Origin: Pseudoips prasinana
Taxonomy: Eukaryota; Arthropoda; Insecta; Lepidoptera; Nolidae
NCBI GenBank assembly: GCA_951640165.1
Contig: OX621234.1
Location: 27,594,549-27,658,548 of the forward strand
Length of the DNA: 64,000 bases
Direction of reading: 5' to 3'
The notes under the pieces are model-generated. The model was not told the origin of the DNA. It saw nothing but the letters and a program-made list of their open reading frames with translations, and made no database searches. A program made the translations under genes and the position numbers. Below, piece by piece: positions 33,972 through 46,358 of the stretch. The stretch's first letter is position 1. Each line of letters opens with the position of its first letter.

Positions 33972-34140
33972 AACTAGCTGTGCCCCGCGGTGTTACCTGT
34001 GTTAAATTTTATAAATTTTCTTTGCTATAAACCTCACGGAGTCCGAGAGCTTTCCAACGAATGCAAAACCGTGGAAATCGGTTCGTGCGTTCTGGAGTTA
34101 TAGCGTCAGGAAGGAAAACCCGACTTATTTTTATATATTA
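33972..34140 (-). repeat. Dispersed lepidopteran repeat, CTAGCTGTGCCCCGCGG type
   Basis: Starts ACTAGCTGTGCCCCGCGGTG, the complement of the end of the 15650 repeat, then TCACGGAGTCCGAGAGCTTT, GTGGAAATCGGTTCGTGCGT, GGAGTTATAGCGTCAGGAAG and TTATTTTTATATATT. Confidence 0.65.
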
Positions 34141-34400
34141 GACAACTGCCGATAGAAGTGCGAACTATTTTTAAACTTGTAATCTAAGTAATCTACAATA
34201 TAATAGTTATACATGTAGCTAATAGAAAGCGTGACGTTACGATGCGATGACGCGAGTTTCACGCCGTTTGTTTACCCAAAAAAGTATACATATAGCTCAT
34301 GGGAAGTGTGACGTAAGGATGACGCCAGTTCCATGAGTTATGTTCAACCAAAAAGGTCTCAACGCGCCTAAAGAAGTTTTCACTTCAATAAAAAAGGGAA
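34141..34400 (+). repeat. Dispersed repeat 'TGACG', copy 1 of 3
   Basis: Shares ordered blocks with 41575-41830 and 54185-54430: ACTGCCGATAGAAGTG, AGCGTGACGTTACGATG, GATGACGCGAGTTTCACGC, TATAGCTCATGGGAAGTGTG, GATGACGCCAGTTCCATGAG and CGCGCCTAAAGAAG. No coding capacity or visible terminal repeats. Confidence 0.7.
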
Positions 34401-35285
34401 TGATATACTACGTTATTTATGGCACATTTTCCGAAGGCTTCGTTGTACGCAAGCGCAAAGACACGTGATAGCATTGTAATGTTTTCTTCTTATGAATATA
34501 TTTGTCGCTTTTTCGTTTCATCGTATTTTCAAATCACAACGGTGCTAAAGAAGTTTCACATAAAAATAAGAATGGACCACGAATACAGTCAAGAAAGAAA
34601 ATAAGCTACTACTATCTTATCTGTTTTCCTGAACCCATATGCTTTATTTTTCGAGATTGTGAATCTTGGCAGTTTTTTAAGAATTAAATCGCATTTTGTG
34701 TGCTTAAGAGTTGTTGAAATTGCTGGTTTATAACTTAAGATATTTTCAAAGATATGGTATGGTAAAGTTAAAGAGAGATTTGATTCGAATTTGATAATGA
34801 AATAGAATTTAGTACCATACATTAAAGCAACACTTTCAATATGAAGATTAAAGGTAGCTGCATATGTAACGTGTACGGGACGGAGACCGAAACTGGTTGG
34901 TAAATACCGACTGGGGTTTTTAATTCATACGCACCATGACAGTAGCTCGGAACTAGCATGGTAGTGTTTTGAACAAGGAACGATGGATTTTTCATTTGAA
35001 GAATTGGCTGTAAATACCATGGCGTTAGATGACAAGAAGTTAAAATTATAGGTATCATTCAAGAAATAAAGCAAGGGAGAAGGGCCTATTGACGAAGGCT
35101 GATTGGAAAACCTAGTGAATAATGAAATATTAAAGAAAATAGTGGGAAAATAAAGGCTCTTGAAGGGACGGTTCAATGCAAACTCGTTTTTATTCTCTTT
35201 TAAAATACAGAATATTAAAAAGGTAAAATATTAAAAGAGTTCATAACAGGCGGCAGATATACCGAGTATCACTTCTTAGCTCTCT
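34401..35285. other. Non-coding DNA
   Basis: AT-rich; nothing recognised. Confidence 0.4.
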
Positions 35286-35600
35286 GGAGCGAAAAGAGCG
35301 ACTGTGCATAGGCAACGGAATTACGGACGGGGCACGTACGGAACGGGACGTGCTAAACATCGTCGCCGACGATATTTCTCAGTCCCGTTGGTACATCCGC
35401 GACGTAAGTCCACTTTTGCTCACATTTTCTATGAAAATATATTTCCAAAATTTCGCGCCACGTTCCGTCCGGGTAAAAACACATTACGTATGCAGCGACC
35501 TTAAGCCCCATGCACCGTTGCTCTACACACCAATGATTGCGTCGCCACAGCCGGCGCAGTGATCAACTCGCAACATTACACCTATGGTCACGAGTGACTG
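35286..35600 (+). other. GC-rich segment with a consensus splice donor
   Basis: A locally GC-rich stretch with CGTACGGAACGGGACGTG, CGTCGCCGACGATATTTC and GCCACAGCCGGCGCAGTG. At 35404 there is a donor-like GAC|GTAAGT, and two + strand frames are open across it (35304-35504, 35350-35562). No protein motif is recognisable. It could be a non-coding or alternative 5' exon, or an old insertion. Confidence 0.25.
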
Positions 35601-37596
35601 GGGTCCAGAGCATCACGGTTGTTTTCTTTATATCACGACTATTATTTTAATTTCCTAAATAACACTATTAGTTATAGCATAAGGACATATTAGACTAGAA
35701 CGTGTGAAGAAAACAACTTTATGGCTTATTTTTCCCATAGGCAACAACTGTACATTTTTTTCCATTATGTATGTATATAAAGATAATGTTAGAATTAATA
35801 GTTACAGCGACCAGTTGTCAGCCATACATAAAAGAAACAATTCAGAAGTTTAAACCCTGCATTACCTTGGTAAACAGAGTTTCAAGTCTTGTCTGAGTAT
35901 CTATTACTATTTAAAGATTTGAAATGCTTTAGAGCCATCTTCTAGGCACTTAAAATCTTCTTTTTCATAATTTGCTAAAATTACAGAAAATGAGGTACAG
36001 ATAAAGAAATAGCAACGGTTGCAAGTTCATTATTTAATAGGATTACAATAAATCATCCCTGGGAGGAATAAAATATATACACATGATAAGAGTTAGATGT
36101 TATGTAGTGAAAATTTGTTCACGAGGTTAAACGTACTTACATACAAACTATGAAAAATATTAGTTATTTAAGTAAGTACGGTAAAACAACATATCCTAGC
36201 ACAGTCATCACTATAGATTATCAATAAATAATAATATGTTATTGTTCTATTTAATAAAACTATAATATAAACTAATCCAGCCTCGAAAGATATCGTACAT
36301 ATTAAGAAATATGGCTTGTCTCTTTATCTGCTGCTTATTAACATGTAAACAAATAGCCACGAAGTTAACCGCATAAATAAATGGTTACTTTTATTTATTT
36401 TCATAAAATGGAAGGGATACCTTTGCAATAATGTCAGCTGAATATATGCCAATTTCAACAGACACTAACCAACTTGGTAGAAGAATTTTGCACATGTGCA
36501 CTATCTACAAAGTTACTTTGAATTCTATCCATTTCTTCAAATTCTAGAAGATGGGACGCAATCTTCTCACCGATGAGAAACCGTCGCAAGAGCGACGGCT
36601 GTATATGTTATTTGCCTATTATGTTACTGAGAATATTTCGTGCTGCGATCACAGTTACATTTTAAGACTGGTCTTAAGAATCGAACTATTATTAATTATT
36701 AAAGTAATAATTATCTTAATTGTAATTATATACAAATAATAGAAACGGAGCATTATAATTTAAAAAATATAGTCTGTCTGTCTGTAGTGAGTTTTTTTAT
36801 ACTCCCAATTTTCAGCACCTACATAATAGAGTACACATAGTAAGTACTTTTAACATACATTATCTATCATAATGTCATCGTATCTCATAATAATGTAAAA
36901 GTTGTATCGTAGGCGTACGTGATGTTCGTGACATCAATTACCATCGCTATATAGGCGTAACTATTCAAACCTAAACATTTTAACTATACATTCCTGTCAT
37001 AAGTAGGTGCCTAATGGATAAATTTCGTCGCATGTCTAAATATTATGCCCAAAAAGCGCCGGCTATATTATTTGATGTTCTGGTTTATTTAAAGGAATAT
37101 AAATTCGCAGTGGAAACAAATGGTATTACTATTTAAATTGGTTGAGACGTAATGAGAACAGCTTAGCTGGGTTTTTATAGGCTACTAGTGTTTGCTACTT
37201 TAGGAAGTGTTTGTATATAAGGAACTGAATCTTTTCTACAGCTGCTTTTGCCAAACCACGTAACAAAGATTTTAACTTTTTTTTCATTTCATTTTATTTT
37301 TTTCGCTTATCGGCATGTATGCGCTTTTCCGAAAAGCAAAACTATCGTATAATTACGTAACTGACGTTTTATAAATTGTTCGTTTTAATTACAATATTGA
37401 TGTTAAACGCTGTTTAATTACACTTATTACTCTACTTGGTTCACTTCAATTAATGAGCGAAACTTTGTTGGAAAGTCCGATATCGATAACAGATTTTTTT
37501 AAGAAAGAACAATATAATTTACAATGTATCCGCGTTAACTTTAAAGATTTTATAGAAATTTTGTTTTGTGTCTCATAATTCATAACGTTCAATGTA
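35601..37596. other. Non-coding DNA
   Basis: AT-rich; nothing recognised beyond a short CTGTCTGTCTGT run at about 36773. Confidence 0.4.
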
Positions 37597-38109
37597 CGTA
37601 TCATCAGTGTGCCGATGATCCACACTCAGCTTTACGTCCAAAACCCAATAGACAGACTCCTTGAAGCTATTTCTAAGATTAATTGTGAATTAGATGATAA
37701 AATTTGGGTTAACCTTGAATCCGACAAAGTGTCAAGCCATCATAGTATGGACCTCCCACTCAGTTTCAAAGGTGGAGTTACGAGATCTTCCATTGATAGT
37801 GTTTAATCATAAGAACATACCTATTAGCCAAAATCCGTGATACCTTAGATTATTCATTGGTGCCTCTTTAAGCTGGCTACACCAAATAGCAAGTCAAAGA
37901 GTCAATGGTGATATATGCTTCTGTGACCTGAATCCAGATCTCCTCAATAAACTTGACAGACTTCCGAATAACTGCATTCGGTTCATTTTCGATCTTCGTA
38001 TGACCACGTCTTAAGTATGACTACGTCTCTTCTCACCGATCCCAACTGCAGTGGTTACCGATCCGCCAACGATGCTTACTACGAGCTTTAACCACCTTAT
38101 ATTCTATAC

Positions 38110-38270
38110 GCACGAATATTATGGATGTTTTATATGTATTTAAGTATTTATCTATCTATATAAGTATGTATATCGTCGCTTGGTACCCATAGTATAAGCT
38201 CTTAGTTTGGGGCTAGGATGATCTGTGTGACATTGCCACCTAAATATTATTATTATTATACTAGACTCTT
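38110..38270 (+). repeat. SINE family B, 3' part, inside the LINE
   Basis: Matches the distal part of the SINE at 27183 (TCTATCTATATAAGTATGTA, GGTACCCATAGTATAAGCTC, TTTGGGGCTAGGATGATCTG) and ends with an ATTATTATTATTAT tail. Confidence 0.8.
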
Positions 38271-38324
38271 CTTGTATTCCGTCTTACTTGAGCTGGTTCT
38301 TATTTTATTTATTAGGTAACTTAT

Positions 38325-38482
38325 AATCCCTGTGTCGCGGGGTACTTTACAAACATATAATAAACGGACACAAATGACATCCAGACTATTTATGGGTCAC
38401 ACAAATAGTGGTCCAGCGCGGGACTCGAACCTGCGACACGAAGCTGCGAGGCGACTGTCTTAGCCGCTGCGCCATACGTGCA
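38325..38482 (-). repeat. SINE family A, full copy, inside the LINE
   Basis: Reverse complement carries the A box (ATGGCGCAGCGGCTAAGAC), B box (GGTTCGAGTCC), then TGTGACCCATAAATAGTC, TTTGTGTCCGTTTATTATAT and CCCCGCGACACAGGGATTAT, as at 14126. Confidence 0.85.
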
Positions 38483-38680
38483 CTTATCTTCCCACTTTCA
38501 ATATATCTTTACCAACAACATTAAAAAATTCCGCTCTTCTTACAATGGTCTCCTTCAGGGTCCATCTCGACACCACTCTGGCGTCCTTGACTCTTCTTTC
38601 TATGTACAGTCTTTTCTTCAGTGGAATGAACTGTCTCTCGAAATCAGGATGTCCGAGAGTCTCTTCTCATTTAAATGAAT

Positions 38681-40461
38681 TAATAAACTTGTTATGGGAG
38701 ACCTATAGATTTTATTAGTCGGACAAATTGAATTGAATCTAGTTAACACAAATGGGATGGGATATGACACAATGGGAATCGGTAATTTATAGGATTTTTG
38801 TATAATGTATATACATATAAACATTAGGTAAGGCAGGTCACGTTTTCCCTCGATGATTTTCAATTCACTAGTAGCCAATTGTTTGAAGTGGAGGAAATTA
38901 AATAACGTTTTAACTGGGGACCGGCTTGTTGTCGTTGGCCGAGGCCATAGCTCCCCCTAGGGGCCGACATCTACACATTATTCTAGGACTATATATTGGC
39001 CAGTAGTTGACCAGTAGTCTTTGGGCCAAACTTCAATCCTTTTACTGTAATATAAAATACTACTACGTATATACCTACTAGTACCTATGCAAATATTTTA
39101 AAAAATAAGAAAATGACATAAGTAATAAATATTGACATTTAATTAAGTCATCTCTGCTTCAAAGACCACAGAGATGGAAACTGAAAGTCAGTTGTCCTTT
39201 CCATATTAGATATCCACACGAGTATCTGTTCGCTAAAATCAGCTAGGATTACTTATATCGAACAGCTACAATGTTTTGAGAGTTCAAAAATGTTCCGTAT
39301 TAACTTAAGTTCTACAAGTTATTTACATTTTCGTTTTTTATTAATTATTTTGGTTTAGTAAGGTTATTGTTTATTGTTAAAAAAACTCCAAAACAAATAA
39401 TTTATTTATGAATAAACTATATAAACGATGTTGATACTAGGAGCTAAATCTATTCATGAGCCGTCTTAACTACTTGTACGTGTAGAACCTACAAGTGATC
39501 CTGGAGAGGTGCTCTCTAGGTAGTAACACTTAGCGAGGTAGAACATAGCGTTCTTTCGCTCTGCGTAGACTTTATTCAGGTTCGTGTAGACTACATTATA
39601 GAGATAGACTATATACCAGGTAAAAGCATTTATATATTAATGTAAGTAAAAAAGTAAATAATGAGAGTAAGTAAAGTCTCCAGAGCTCTATAGAAAGTGG
39701 GAAGGATCAAGCGTTAAAGGCCATAGTAACCATGTGTTTATTTGTCGACATGGTATCCGTCCGACATATACTAAAACTACGAGCTACTATAACCACAAAA
39801 ACTAAACGAAGAGGTATAAAGACTAAAAAAAAACATTACGGGACTCCAGGACAGGTTGCCTTTCAAAAATCTGTGAGAAGGCATGGTCCCTGAACGTGTT
39901 TGTTTGTGGTCAGTATAGAAACAAAATAATTGTTCAAAAATAAATGTAATTCGGCCTTAATGCCCATTATTATAATACAGTTTTGTGCACTATCCTAGTT
40001 AGCAAGCTTAACGTACATCGCAAAGATAATGTTTTAAGCTAATTTACAATAAAACTACAAAAGAAACGACTAGCTGGCTACATATAATAAGTCACGTGGT
40101 CGCTTTACCGCCCGAAATGGGGCACGTTTATGTATCTATCGCCATGTTTCGATTACGATCAGCTCAATATCAAAATCATAGGTAAATTTGAGGGTTTGAC
40201 GAAGTAATTTCGAAATGAATTGGTTTGCTTAAAGTGTTTAATTTAATTAAGTAAGGTTTCGTTTGAACGGTTATTGGAAATGCTGATTGGAATATATCCA
40301 GATTTGTTTTTCACTCAATTTGCAGGTGCTTCTCGAACTTTATATTTAATTTACTAGGCATCTTTTAGTAACTGTAAACAAAAAAATGTAATTTATATTT
40401 TGTTTCTGTCTCTACTCACCCCATGTTACGGTGTATAACTTCGTAAGTAAATTGCTTATTT
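38681..40461. other. Non-coding DNA
   Basis: Short GC patches (ACCGGCTTGTTGTCGTTGGC at 38920) but no motif, exon or repeat that I can name. Confidence 0.4.
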
Positions 40462-40601
40462 TGTTATACGGACTTATTGTACTCACTTTATATAAAATAA
40501 AATTGGACCGACACAGTTGAATAAGTGCTATTACAAAGCATTAGACTGTGTCTGCCTAATTTTATACTACATAAAGTGTGTATAGATACGTCCGTATAAC
40601 A
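40462..40601. mobile_element. 140-bp palindromic MITE
   Basis: Almost entirely two inverted arms of about 55 bp: TGTTATACGGAC, CACTTTAT, ATAAAATT and GACACAGT occur in order on the left and inverted in the reverse order on the right, around a ~30-bp centre. No unambiguous target duplication; the flanks are TTATTT and TAATAA. Non-coding. Confidence 0.7.
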
Positions 40602-41574
40602 TAATAATCATCCCTTACAAACTTGGATAAAAATCTATATGTGTATTTATTATTAGTCCATTACAATATACTAATTCATAACTTGCCCCTTTCCACATAC
40701 TGCGAATTGCCAAGGTCATTGTCATCGTAACAGAAAGGGGAGAGAATCCCAGTAAGGGGACCGTTATGAGGTCTGTTTAGTCTGTTTTATTGTTTGATAT
40801 TACACGATGCGATTTGTTTTCCCCTACAATTACAAGAATTGTTTATATGGTTGTCAAACGAAAATAACATTTTTTTTTTTACTTTAATTTGAAAATGTAT
40901 GTAATATATTCGTCTAGGTCTACGTAAACAGTGATACTTATGCTTTTCAAGCTCACCATGTGACGGAGTAATACGTATTATATTGTTTCCTCTTGATTAC
41001 TGTTTTAACCGATCATTATGACTATATACAAAAGTATGTTGTATCGTAATTTACTAACTTATATTCTACAAACAGTTTCATTGGCCGATGGATTTTCTAA
41101 AAGGTTTACAGATGATATGTTTCACTATATTTCTTTAATATTCAGACCCGATTATCTCCATGGGGCGCACAATAGTGATACATTTTTCACAGAGGGAGGG
41201 AAGTGACCGTTTACGTCCAGTTAAGAATAGCACCTACTCTGAAGACAATAGTCCTGATATATACATATCAAAAGAAAGAAGTTACGATGAAAATATAAAA
41301 TAACATAGTTTAGTGCAGCCAGCAGTCGCGCAATCAACTCTATGAATATGAATCCACAATATTGGATTTACCTAGCTATCGCCCAAAGAGCACCCAATAC
41401 GATATACTGGCTAGTTAAATTTGTGAACGAAAGTTCGCTTCAATATATAGAATAACGAATGTGTGGGAATAGATATCGATATTAAATTACAAAATATAGG
41501 TATGTATATAGTTTGATTATTTGTAAGAGTCTTGATGTGCAGCAAAAATACACATGCAGGGCAGTTTTTGGGGA
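40602..41574. other. Non-coding DNA
   Basis: AT-rich; nothing recognised. Confidence 0.4.
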
Positions 41575-41830
41575 CTGCCGATAGAAATGGTTTATTCTTA
41601 CACTTCTAATATAAATAATCTGTAATTTAATTATTGCCACGTGACATTGAGATATAATGTATAATAATAACGCACGGGAGTATATCTATGTATATATGTA
41701 TAAATACAGGAAACGTATAGCTCATGGGATGCGTGCGGTGACGATGACGCCAGTTTCACGCTTTTTCTTCACCCAAAAAGTGCGAAACGCGCCTAAAGAA
41801 GCTTTTACTTCAAAAATATAAGAATGAATT
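41575..41830 (+). repeat. Dispersed repeat 'TGACG', copy 2 of 3
   Basis: ACTGCCGATAGAAATG, TATAGCTCATGGGATGCGTG, GACGATGACGCCAGTTTCAC, CACCCAAAAAGTGCGAAACG and CGCGCCTAAAGAAGCTTTTA follow the same order as at 34141. Confidence 0.7.
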
Positions 41831-44035
41831 AATTTTTCTACGATTGTATTCGTCTTCTTGATGGTAAACACAGGCAAATCAAAGGAGAATGCAAAAATTA
41901 ATCAACTAGCTAGTTACTAGCCACCGCTCGTTTGCAAGTTTTAAGCATACGTGAGCAAGAAAAGTTCGTAATTATTTATATTTAATGCATATCACAACTC
42001 TATCCGACATCACTAACTATAGAAATAGACGTTATTTTGTCATTTCAATTCAGATAAAACAATGAAATGAAATAAATGTTTACAGTTAATATACGAGTAC
42101 CTGTTTACATAAAACGTAGAGGTATGCTAGATTAAACTCCCTTTTCCTAATGTTCTTACATTAATTGTATACTTAAACGCTATTTACATGTATTTCAGAT
42201 TCTACGCAATCTAAGAGAAACTTTTAACTTTGTTTAAACATGCTTTTGGTAAGGTTTCCGTTATTATTTAGGACTAACGAAAATTTATTCTTAAGTTTAG
42301 AGACCCAATCATTTCTATGTCTTTTACCAAAATAATTGTGATACATTACGTGTTAAATTCTTGTTTACGTTTAATAATCGGTAAAAGTTCATTTCTTTTG
42401 GCAGATTTCTAGTTTGTTCGGAAACCTTATGCGACGTGGACAAAATAATAACAGATAAACTAAAAGAAAATGCATTTCACCTTCTATGTTTCCGAACATC
42501 AAAAAGACAAATGGATCGTCATAGGATCATTTCGTTGTCTATCGTTATGTCTTTTTCACATAAACGCGCCGCAGTTTCAAGATTCAAGAGTCAAAACCTG
42601 TAGGGTTCGTCACGTTGCCCTAGAATCGTTTAATTTTACTAGAATCAAAGTGTAATCGCACAAGTAAACGGATAAATCTGAAATGCGTGGTATTTTTTGT
42701 AGTTTCATACATCGCAATCACAAACATACCCACAAATCTGTCTTTACCCTTGGGTGGTCAAATCGCAGGCTGCCATTTTATTGATCGTATAGACCGTGAG
42801 GCATCTGAACTTATTATATAATTAAAATTCGGTTTATAGTAAAGTTTATAGTAAAGTCCTTCAAAGTAATAAACTGAAATTACTATTTTATTTTTACAAG
42901 TCCGATCGCCTTCTAATTCGTTATATCGTGGATACCGTGAAGCCACGGGGCACGAGATGAGATTTATAGACCGAGCCGAAAAAAAATACTCACTTTTTAC
43001 AGAGCACCTATTACTTTACCAAGGGAAAGTAGAGAAGGAAATACAGGTGGCCTTAGTTCAGACATATCCTTTGTAGACTGTACCTGCATAAGTTTTTGCG
43101 AACTGTGAAGACTTTTTGCTAACATGTGTATTTTGTCGGATTGTTAAAAGTATGGTTGGATTTTTTTTTCGTAATATAATATTTAATATTATATGACCAA
43201 ACGAACTTCTTGAAGTGAAGTTTGATCATTGTTATATGAGTATGAGATATAATTTAATTACAAGCTAATACCTACCTACCCTACTCGTATTATAACCTAT
43301 AGGCAACACAGCACGCGATTTTAGAGAGTCATTTGATATATTTCCCCTTGACAGTTATTCATTTTTTCAGTGATTCGCTTTGAACAAAATTCTGATCTTA
43401 ACTTAACCGTGGCTCAGTTCAACCCTGCTCAGCCGCTGCAACCACGCGCAAGTATTTTATATTCAAAACTTACATGTTTCTCATTAAGAAATGTGATATT
43501 ATTTTACTCGGTCAACATCCGATGATGTCTCAATACTTTATGATTTTTCTTTATTGTGGAGATGGAAAAATAAGATCTATAATCGTGCAAGTGTATTTTC
43601 AAGGGCTTTTCAGTTTCTTGGGTAGTTATTTCAAGTCTGTGAAAATGAATCCAACTGGTATTAATTTTAAAAAGTAAAACAGCATAAATCTTCCATTTTC
43701 CAAACCTCAATTCAAACACAAAGGTCAAACAAAACGTCAGTTGATGTAAATAAAATCCGCGATCTTCATGCACTATACTCTACTAGGGTTAAACCAGGGT
43801 CCGACGCGGTTTCAAATTTGCCATTACTTAGCCACCACACAGTCTTGTGTAAACGGTAAATTGGATTTTTTATAATTGTGCTAAACCATGGCCAAGCGGC
43901 CAGCATAAATTTAAGTAATGTTTTTAAATAAGGCTTTTAATGTTCAAATCACTGAAATCATTCTATAAGAATGTGATGGAAGGAGGGTGTTTATATCTTC
44001 GAATGAAGCAACTCATAAAATAATGATCAAACTTC
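41831..44035. other. Non-coding DNA
   Basis: AT-rich. A tandem GGTTTATAGTAAAGTTTATAGTAAAG-like duplication lies at 42832-42857. No gene recognised. Confidence 0.4.
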
Positions 44036-44140
44036 AAGATAGATGTAATTTGTGTCCGTCTATTATATGTTTGTAAAGTACCCCGCAACACAGGGTTAGC
44101 TTACCTATTGCGGGTGTTATCTTAAAAAAAATTAAATATA
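44036..44140 (+). repeat. SINE family A, 3' fragment
   Basis: GATGTAATTTGTGTCCGTCT, ATATGTTTGTAAAGTACCCC and GCAACACAGGGTTAGC, with an A-rich tail, match the distal part of the SINE at 38325-38482. Confidence 0.75.
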
Positions 44141-44374
44141 TTCGTTGCTTCATTCTTCAGATACTTACAGGGGAGATTTTCAGAGAAATGAGGTTTGGTC
44201 AGTTTAGTAATTTATAATTAAATTAAAGCAAACGAAATGTAACAAATTACATCATAGCATTCTTAATTTTATAAAGATAACAAACATTACCTACTCACTT
44301 ATAGCGTAATCGGTTAATTACCTACTATCACTAGTAAATACAACTACGTTTTAAAATTATCATCTATCTGAATT

Positions 44375-44549
44375 GGCGGATTATAAAAACGGGCAAAGGC
44401 TGAAGGCATTTGTCCAAGCAGCTGTCTTCCTAATGGTGTCCAGTGACGCGAGCAGCTGACGTCGCGTGCACACTGAACAAGCTTACATCCACACCGCTTT
44501 CCGACAACACATGCCTTATCCATCGACTTATGGAGTGGGCTCTACCGGA
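44375..44549 (-). pseudogene. Tyrosine-recombinase (DIRS-like) C-terminal relic
   Basis: On the minus strand the first frame reads HSISRWIRHVLSESGVDVSL, FSVHATSAA. Two frameshifted continuations follow: IRKTAAWTNAFS and FARFYNPPIQ. This is the order seen at the C-terminus of the tyrosine recombinases of DIRS/Ngaro-like elements in insects (H-S-T-R-x-A, then IKRTAGW...F..FYNRPI). The catalytic His is kept (VHAT), but the following Arg reads Ser and the Tyr lies in another frame. It is a short, dead fragment; no reverse transcriptase or split repeats adjoin it. Confidence 0.6.
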
Positions 44550-45409
44550 TTTGTGTGTTTATGTATTTACATGACCTCTCGAATTTAGAACTTAAAAATT
44601 AAATCATAAATATTTTCTACCAGATCGTGATATGAGCACTAATGACTAGGCCTCTTTGAGGTTGTTTCATCTCTCTTCGGTCCCGGCTGTACACTATTGT
44701 CGATAAGTCATGTCAGAGAACTATTTGGTGATGAACTTGAAAAACTTCAGAGTAGTTAATGGCATTTGATACTCTAGTATCAGTACTGGGTTATCCATTA
44801 CCCATAGTGGCATCGATCAAGTTATGATAAAATAATAATACAAAGGTACGATAACAGGCTTCGCGAAATAAACAGACACACGAAGGTACAGGTTATACAG
44901 GGCTGTATGAAGTGTAGTTAGTGTTCACTATCCAAATTACTTTTGAACGAAGACAAAAAGGCAAATTTAAAATCTCAAGTAAAATTATTAAAAAAAAAAA
45001 AAATATTGATCATTATCTTTTAAAAAAATTAAGATCATATATTTATGAAGCTTAGTCAGCATACTACATTGAACAACTTAAAATCAGCTATATTGGAAAA
45101 TCCGAAAGATTTTACTTCGCCCACAAAGAATAGGTATTGGTACGCACGGCGCACGTAGATGCTCAAAATTGTGTAAGGACGCGTAATGGCTGCCTTAATT
45201 CTGAAGTTACTATCTTTACCGACTGAGATGAAAATTTACGAGTAAAATTTTGTTGTGATCATAAAATTCCGGTATGACGAAGATCATATTATTGCCAAAA
45301 TGTTATAACCAGAACTGAACATTTTATTTATTTAAATGTTTAAACTTACTTTCCGAACAATTAGTAATAGTTAATTGTTGTGTAGAGAACAAGAGTAAAA
45401 AGGCTTGAA
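44550..45409. other. Non-coding DNA
   Basis: 44670-44730 has CTTCGGTCCCGGCTGTACAC and TAAGTCATGTCAGAGAAC, faintly like the body of the 5S-headed SINE. Otherwise nothing recognised. Confidence 0.4.
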
Positions 45410-46308
45410 TCGGCGTGCTATCACAATTATATTTCTACAGTTGAAGAATCAACTAAAAACAATTCTAAAAATTTTTGGGCATTTGTAAAAAATCGGAAAA
45501 AATCATCTGGGATACCTGGATCTGTGAAATATGGTAATTCAATTGCATACACCGACGAGGACATATGTAATATGTTCTCTGGCAAATATTATTCGACTTT
45601 TTTACAGTCTTCTCATTTAACTGGAATGGCAAATTCTCTTACTAATGAATACACATCAGTATCCGACATATCAAACATTTCTATTAACATTACACATATA
45701 ACCAAAACACTCAAGACTCTCGATTTAAATAAATCTGCGGGACCTGATCGGTTGCCACCCGTTTTCTTAGCAAAATGCGCTATCAGTACCTATCGCACTG
45801 CTATACTCAAAGTCCATTTCTGAATGTTTTGTGCCACCTCTATGGAAGTCTGCGTTCATAACTCCAATTCAGAAAAAAGGTTCAAAAACTGACGTGACAA
45901 ACTATAGACCCGTTTCCAAATTATGTGTATTAGCTAAAGTTTTTGAAAAAGTCACACGCAGCATATACGCAGCTGTAAAAAATAGTATTGGGGATTTCCG
46001 AAATGGAATTCTGCCAGGACGTTCAACAGCATCCAATCTAATTCTCCTTAATGATCATATATCCGCTATGAGTAAAAAGAAGCAAGTCGATGTCATTTAC
46101 TCAGATTACAGCAAATGCTTCGATCGAATTGATCATGTGATTCTTATTCAGAAATTGGAACGGTTTGGGATATTAAGATGGTTTTCATCGTACATCTCGG
46201 ACCGATCGCAAGCAGTTGTAATTAACAATTACGTATCCAGCTGGGTTTTAGTACCAAGTGGTGTGCCTCAGCGCTCACTGCTAGGTCCCCTGCTTTTTAG
46301 GGTTCCGT
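45410..46308 (+). pseudogene. Jockey-like reverse transcriptase, N-terminal half
   Basis: A 5'-truncated LINE ORF. The linker (EESTKNNSKNFWAFVKNRKK) is followed by LDLNKSAGPDRLPPVFL, a frameshift near 45823, PLWKSAFITPIQKKGSKTDV, TNYRPVSKLCVLAKVFEKV, VIYSDYSKCFDRIDH and SGVPQRSLLGPLLF. These are the fingers and palm of a jockey/CR1-like reverse transcriptase. The ORF stops just before the YADD box, where a 34-bp perfect fold-back (46275-46358) begins. The matching post-palm sequence is found inverted at 46359-46620 and the C-terminus in + orientation at 46700-47016. The copy is dead. Confidence 0.8.
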
Positions 46309-46358
46309 AGCCGAATGGCAAAAAACGGAACCCTAAAAAGCAGGGGACCTAGCAGTGA
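46275..46358. repeat. Perfect fold-back: 34-bp arms, 16-nt loop
   Basis: Arms 46275-46308 and 46325-46358 are exact reverse complements. Each arm consists of 24 bases of the reverse-transcriptase ORF (coding SLLGPLLF) plus AGGGTTCCGT from the 16355-type repeat; the loop is AGCCGAATGGCAAAAA. Confidence 0.95.

Larger units (their letters stand above)
37597..38680 (+). pseudogene. Jockey/CR1-like LINE 3' part, interrupted by two SINEs
   Basis: A 5'-truncated reverse transcriptase beginning almost at its catalytic box: codons 37608-37619 read CADD (the YADD motif), followed after a frameshift by TQLYVQNPIDRLLEAISKIN. Later come LPNNCIRFIFDLR, SYDHV and LQWLPIR-like words with stops and frameshifts (about 37950-38090), as in the C-terminal region of jockey-like elements. 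The coding trace resumes at 38485 after two SINE insertions (38110-38270 and 38325-38482) and ends HHSGVLDSSFYVQSFLQWNE, LSLEIRMSESLFSFK, the usual C-terminal end. Non-functional. Confidence 0.65.
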
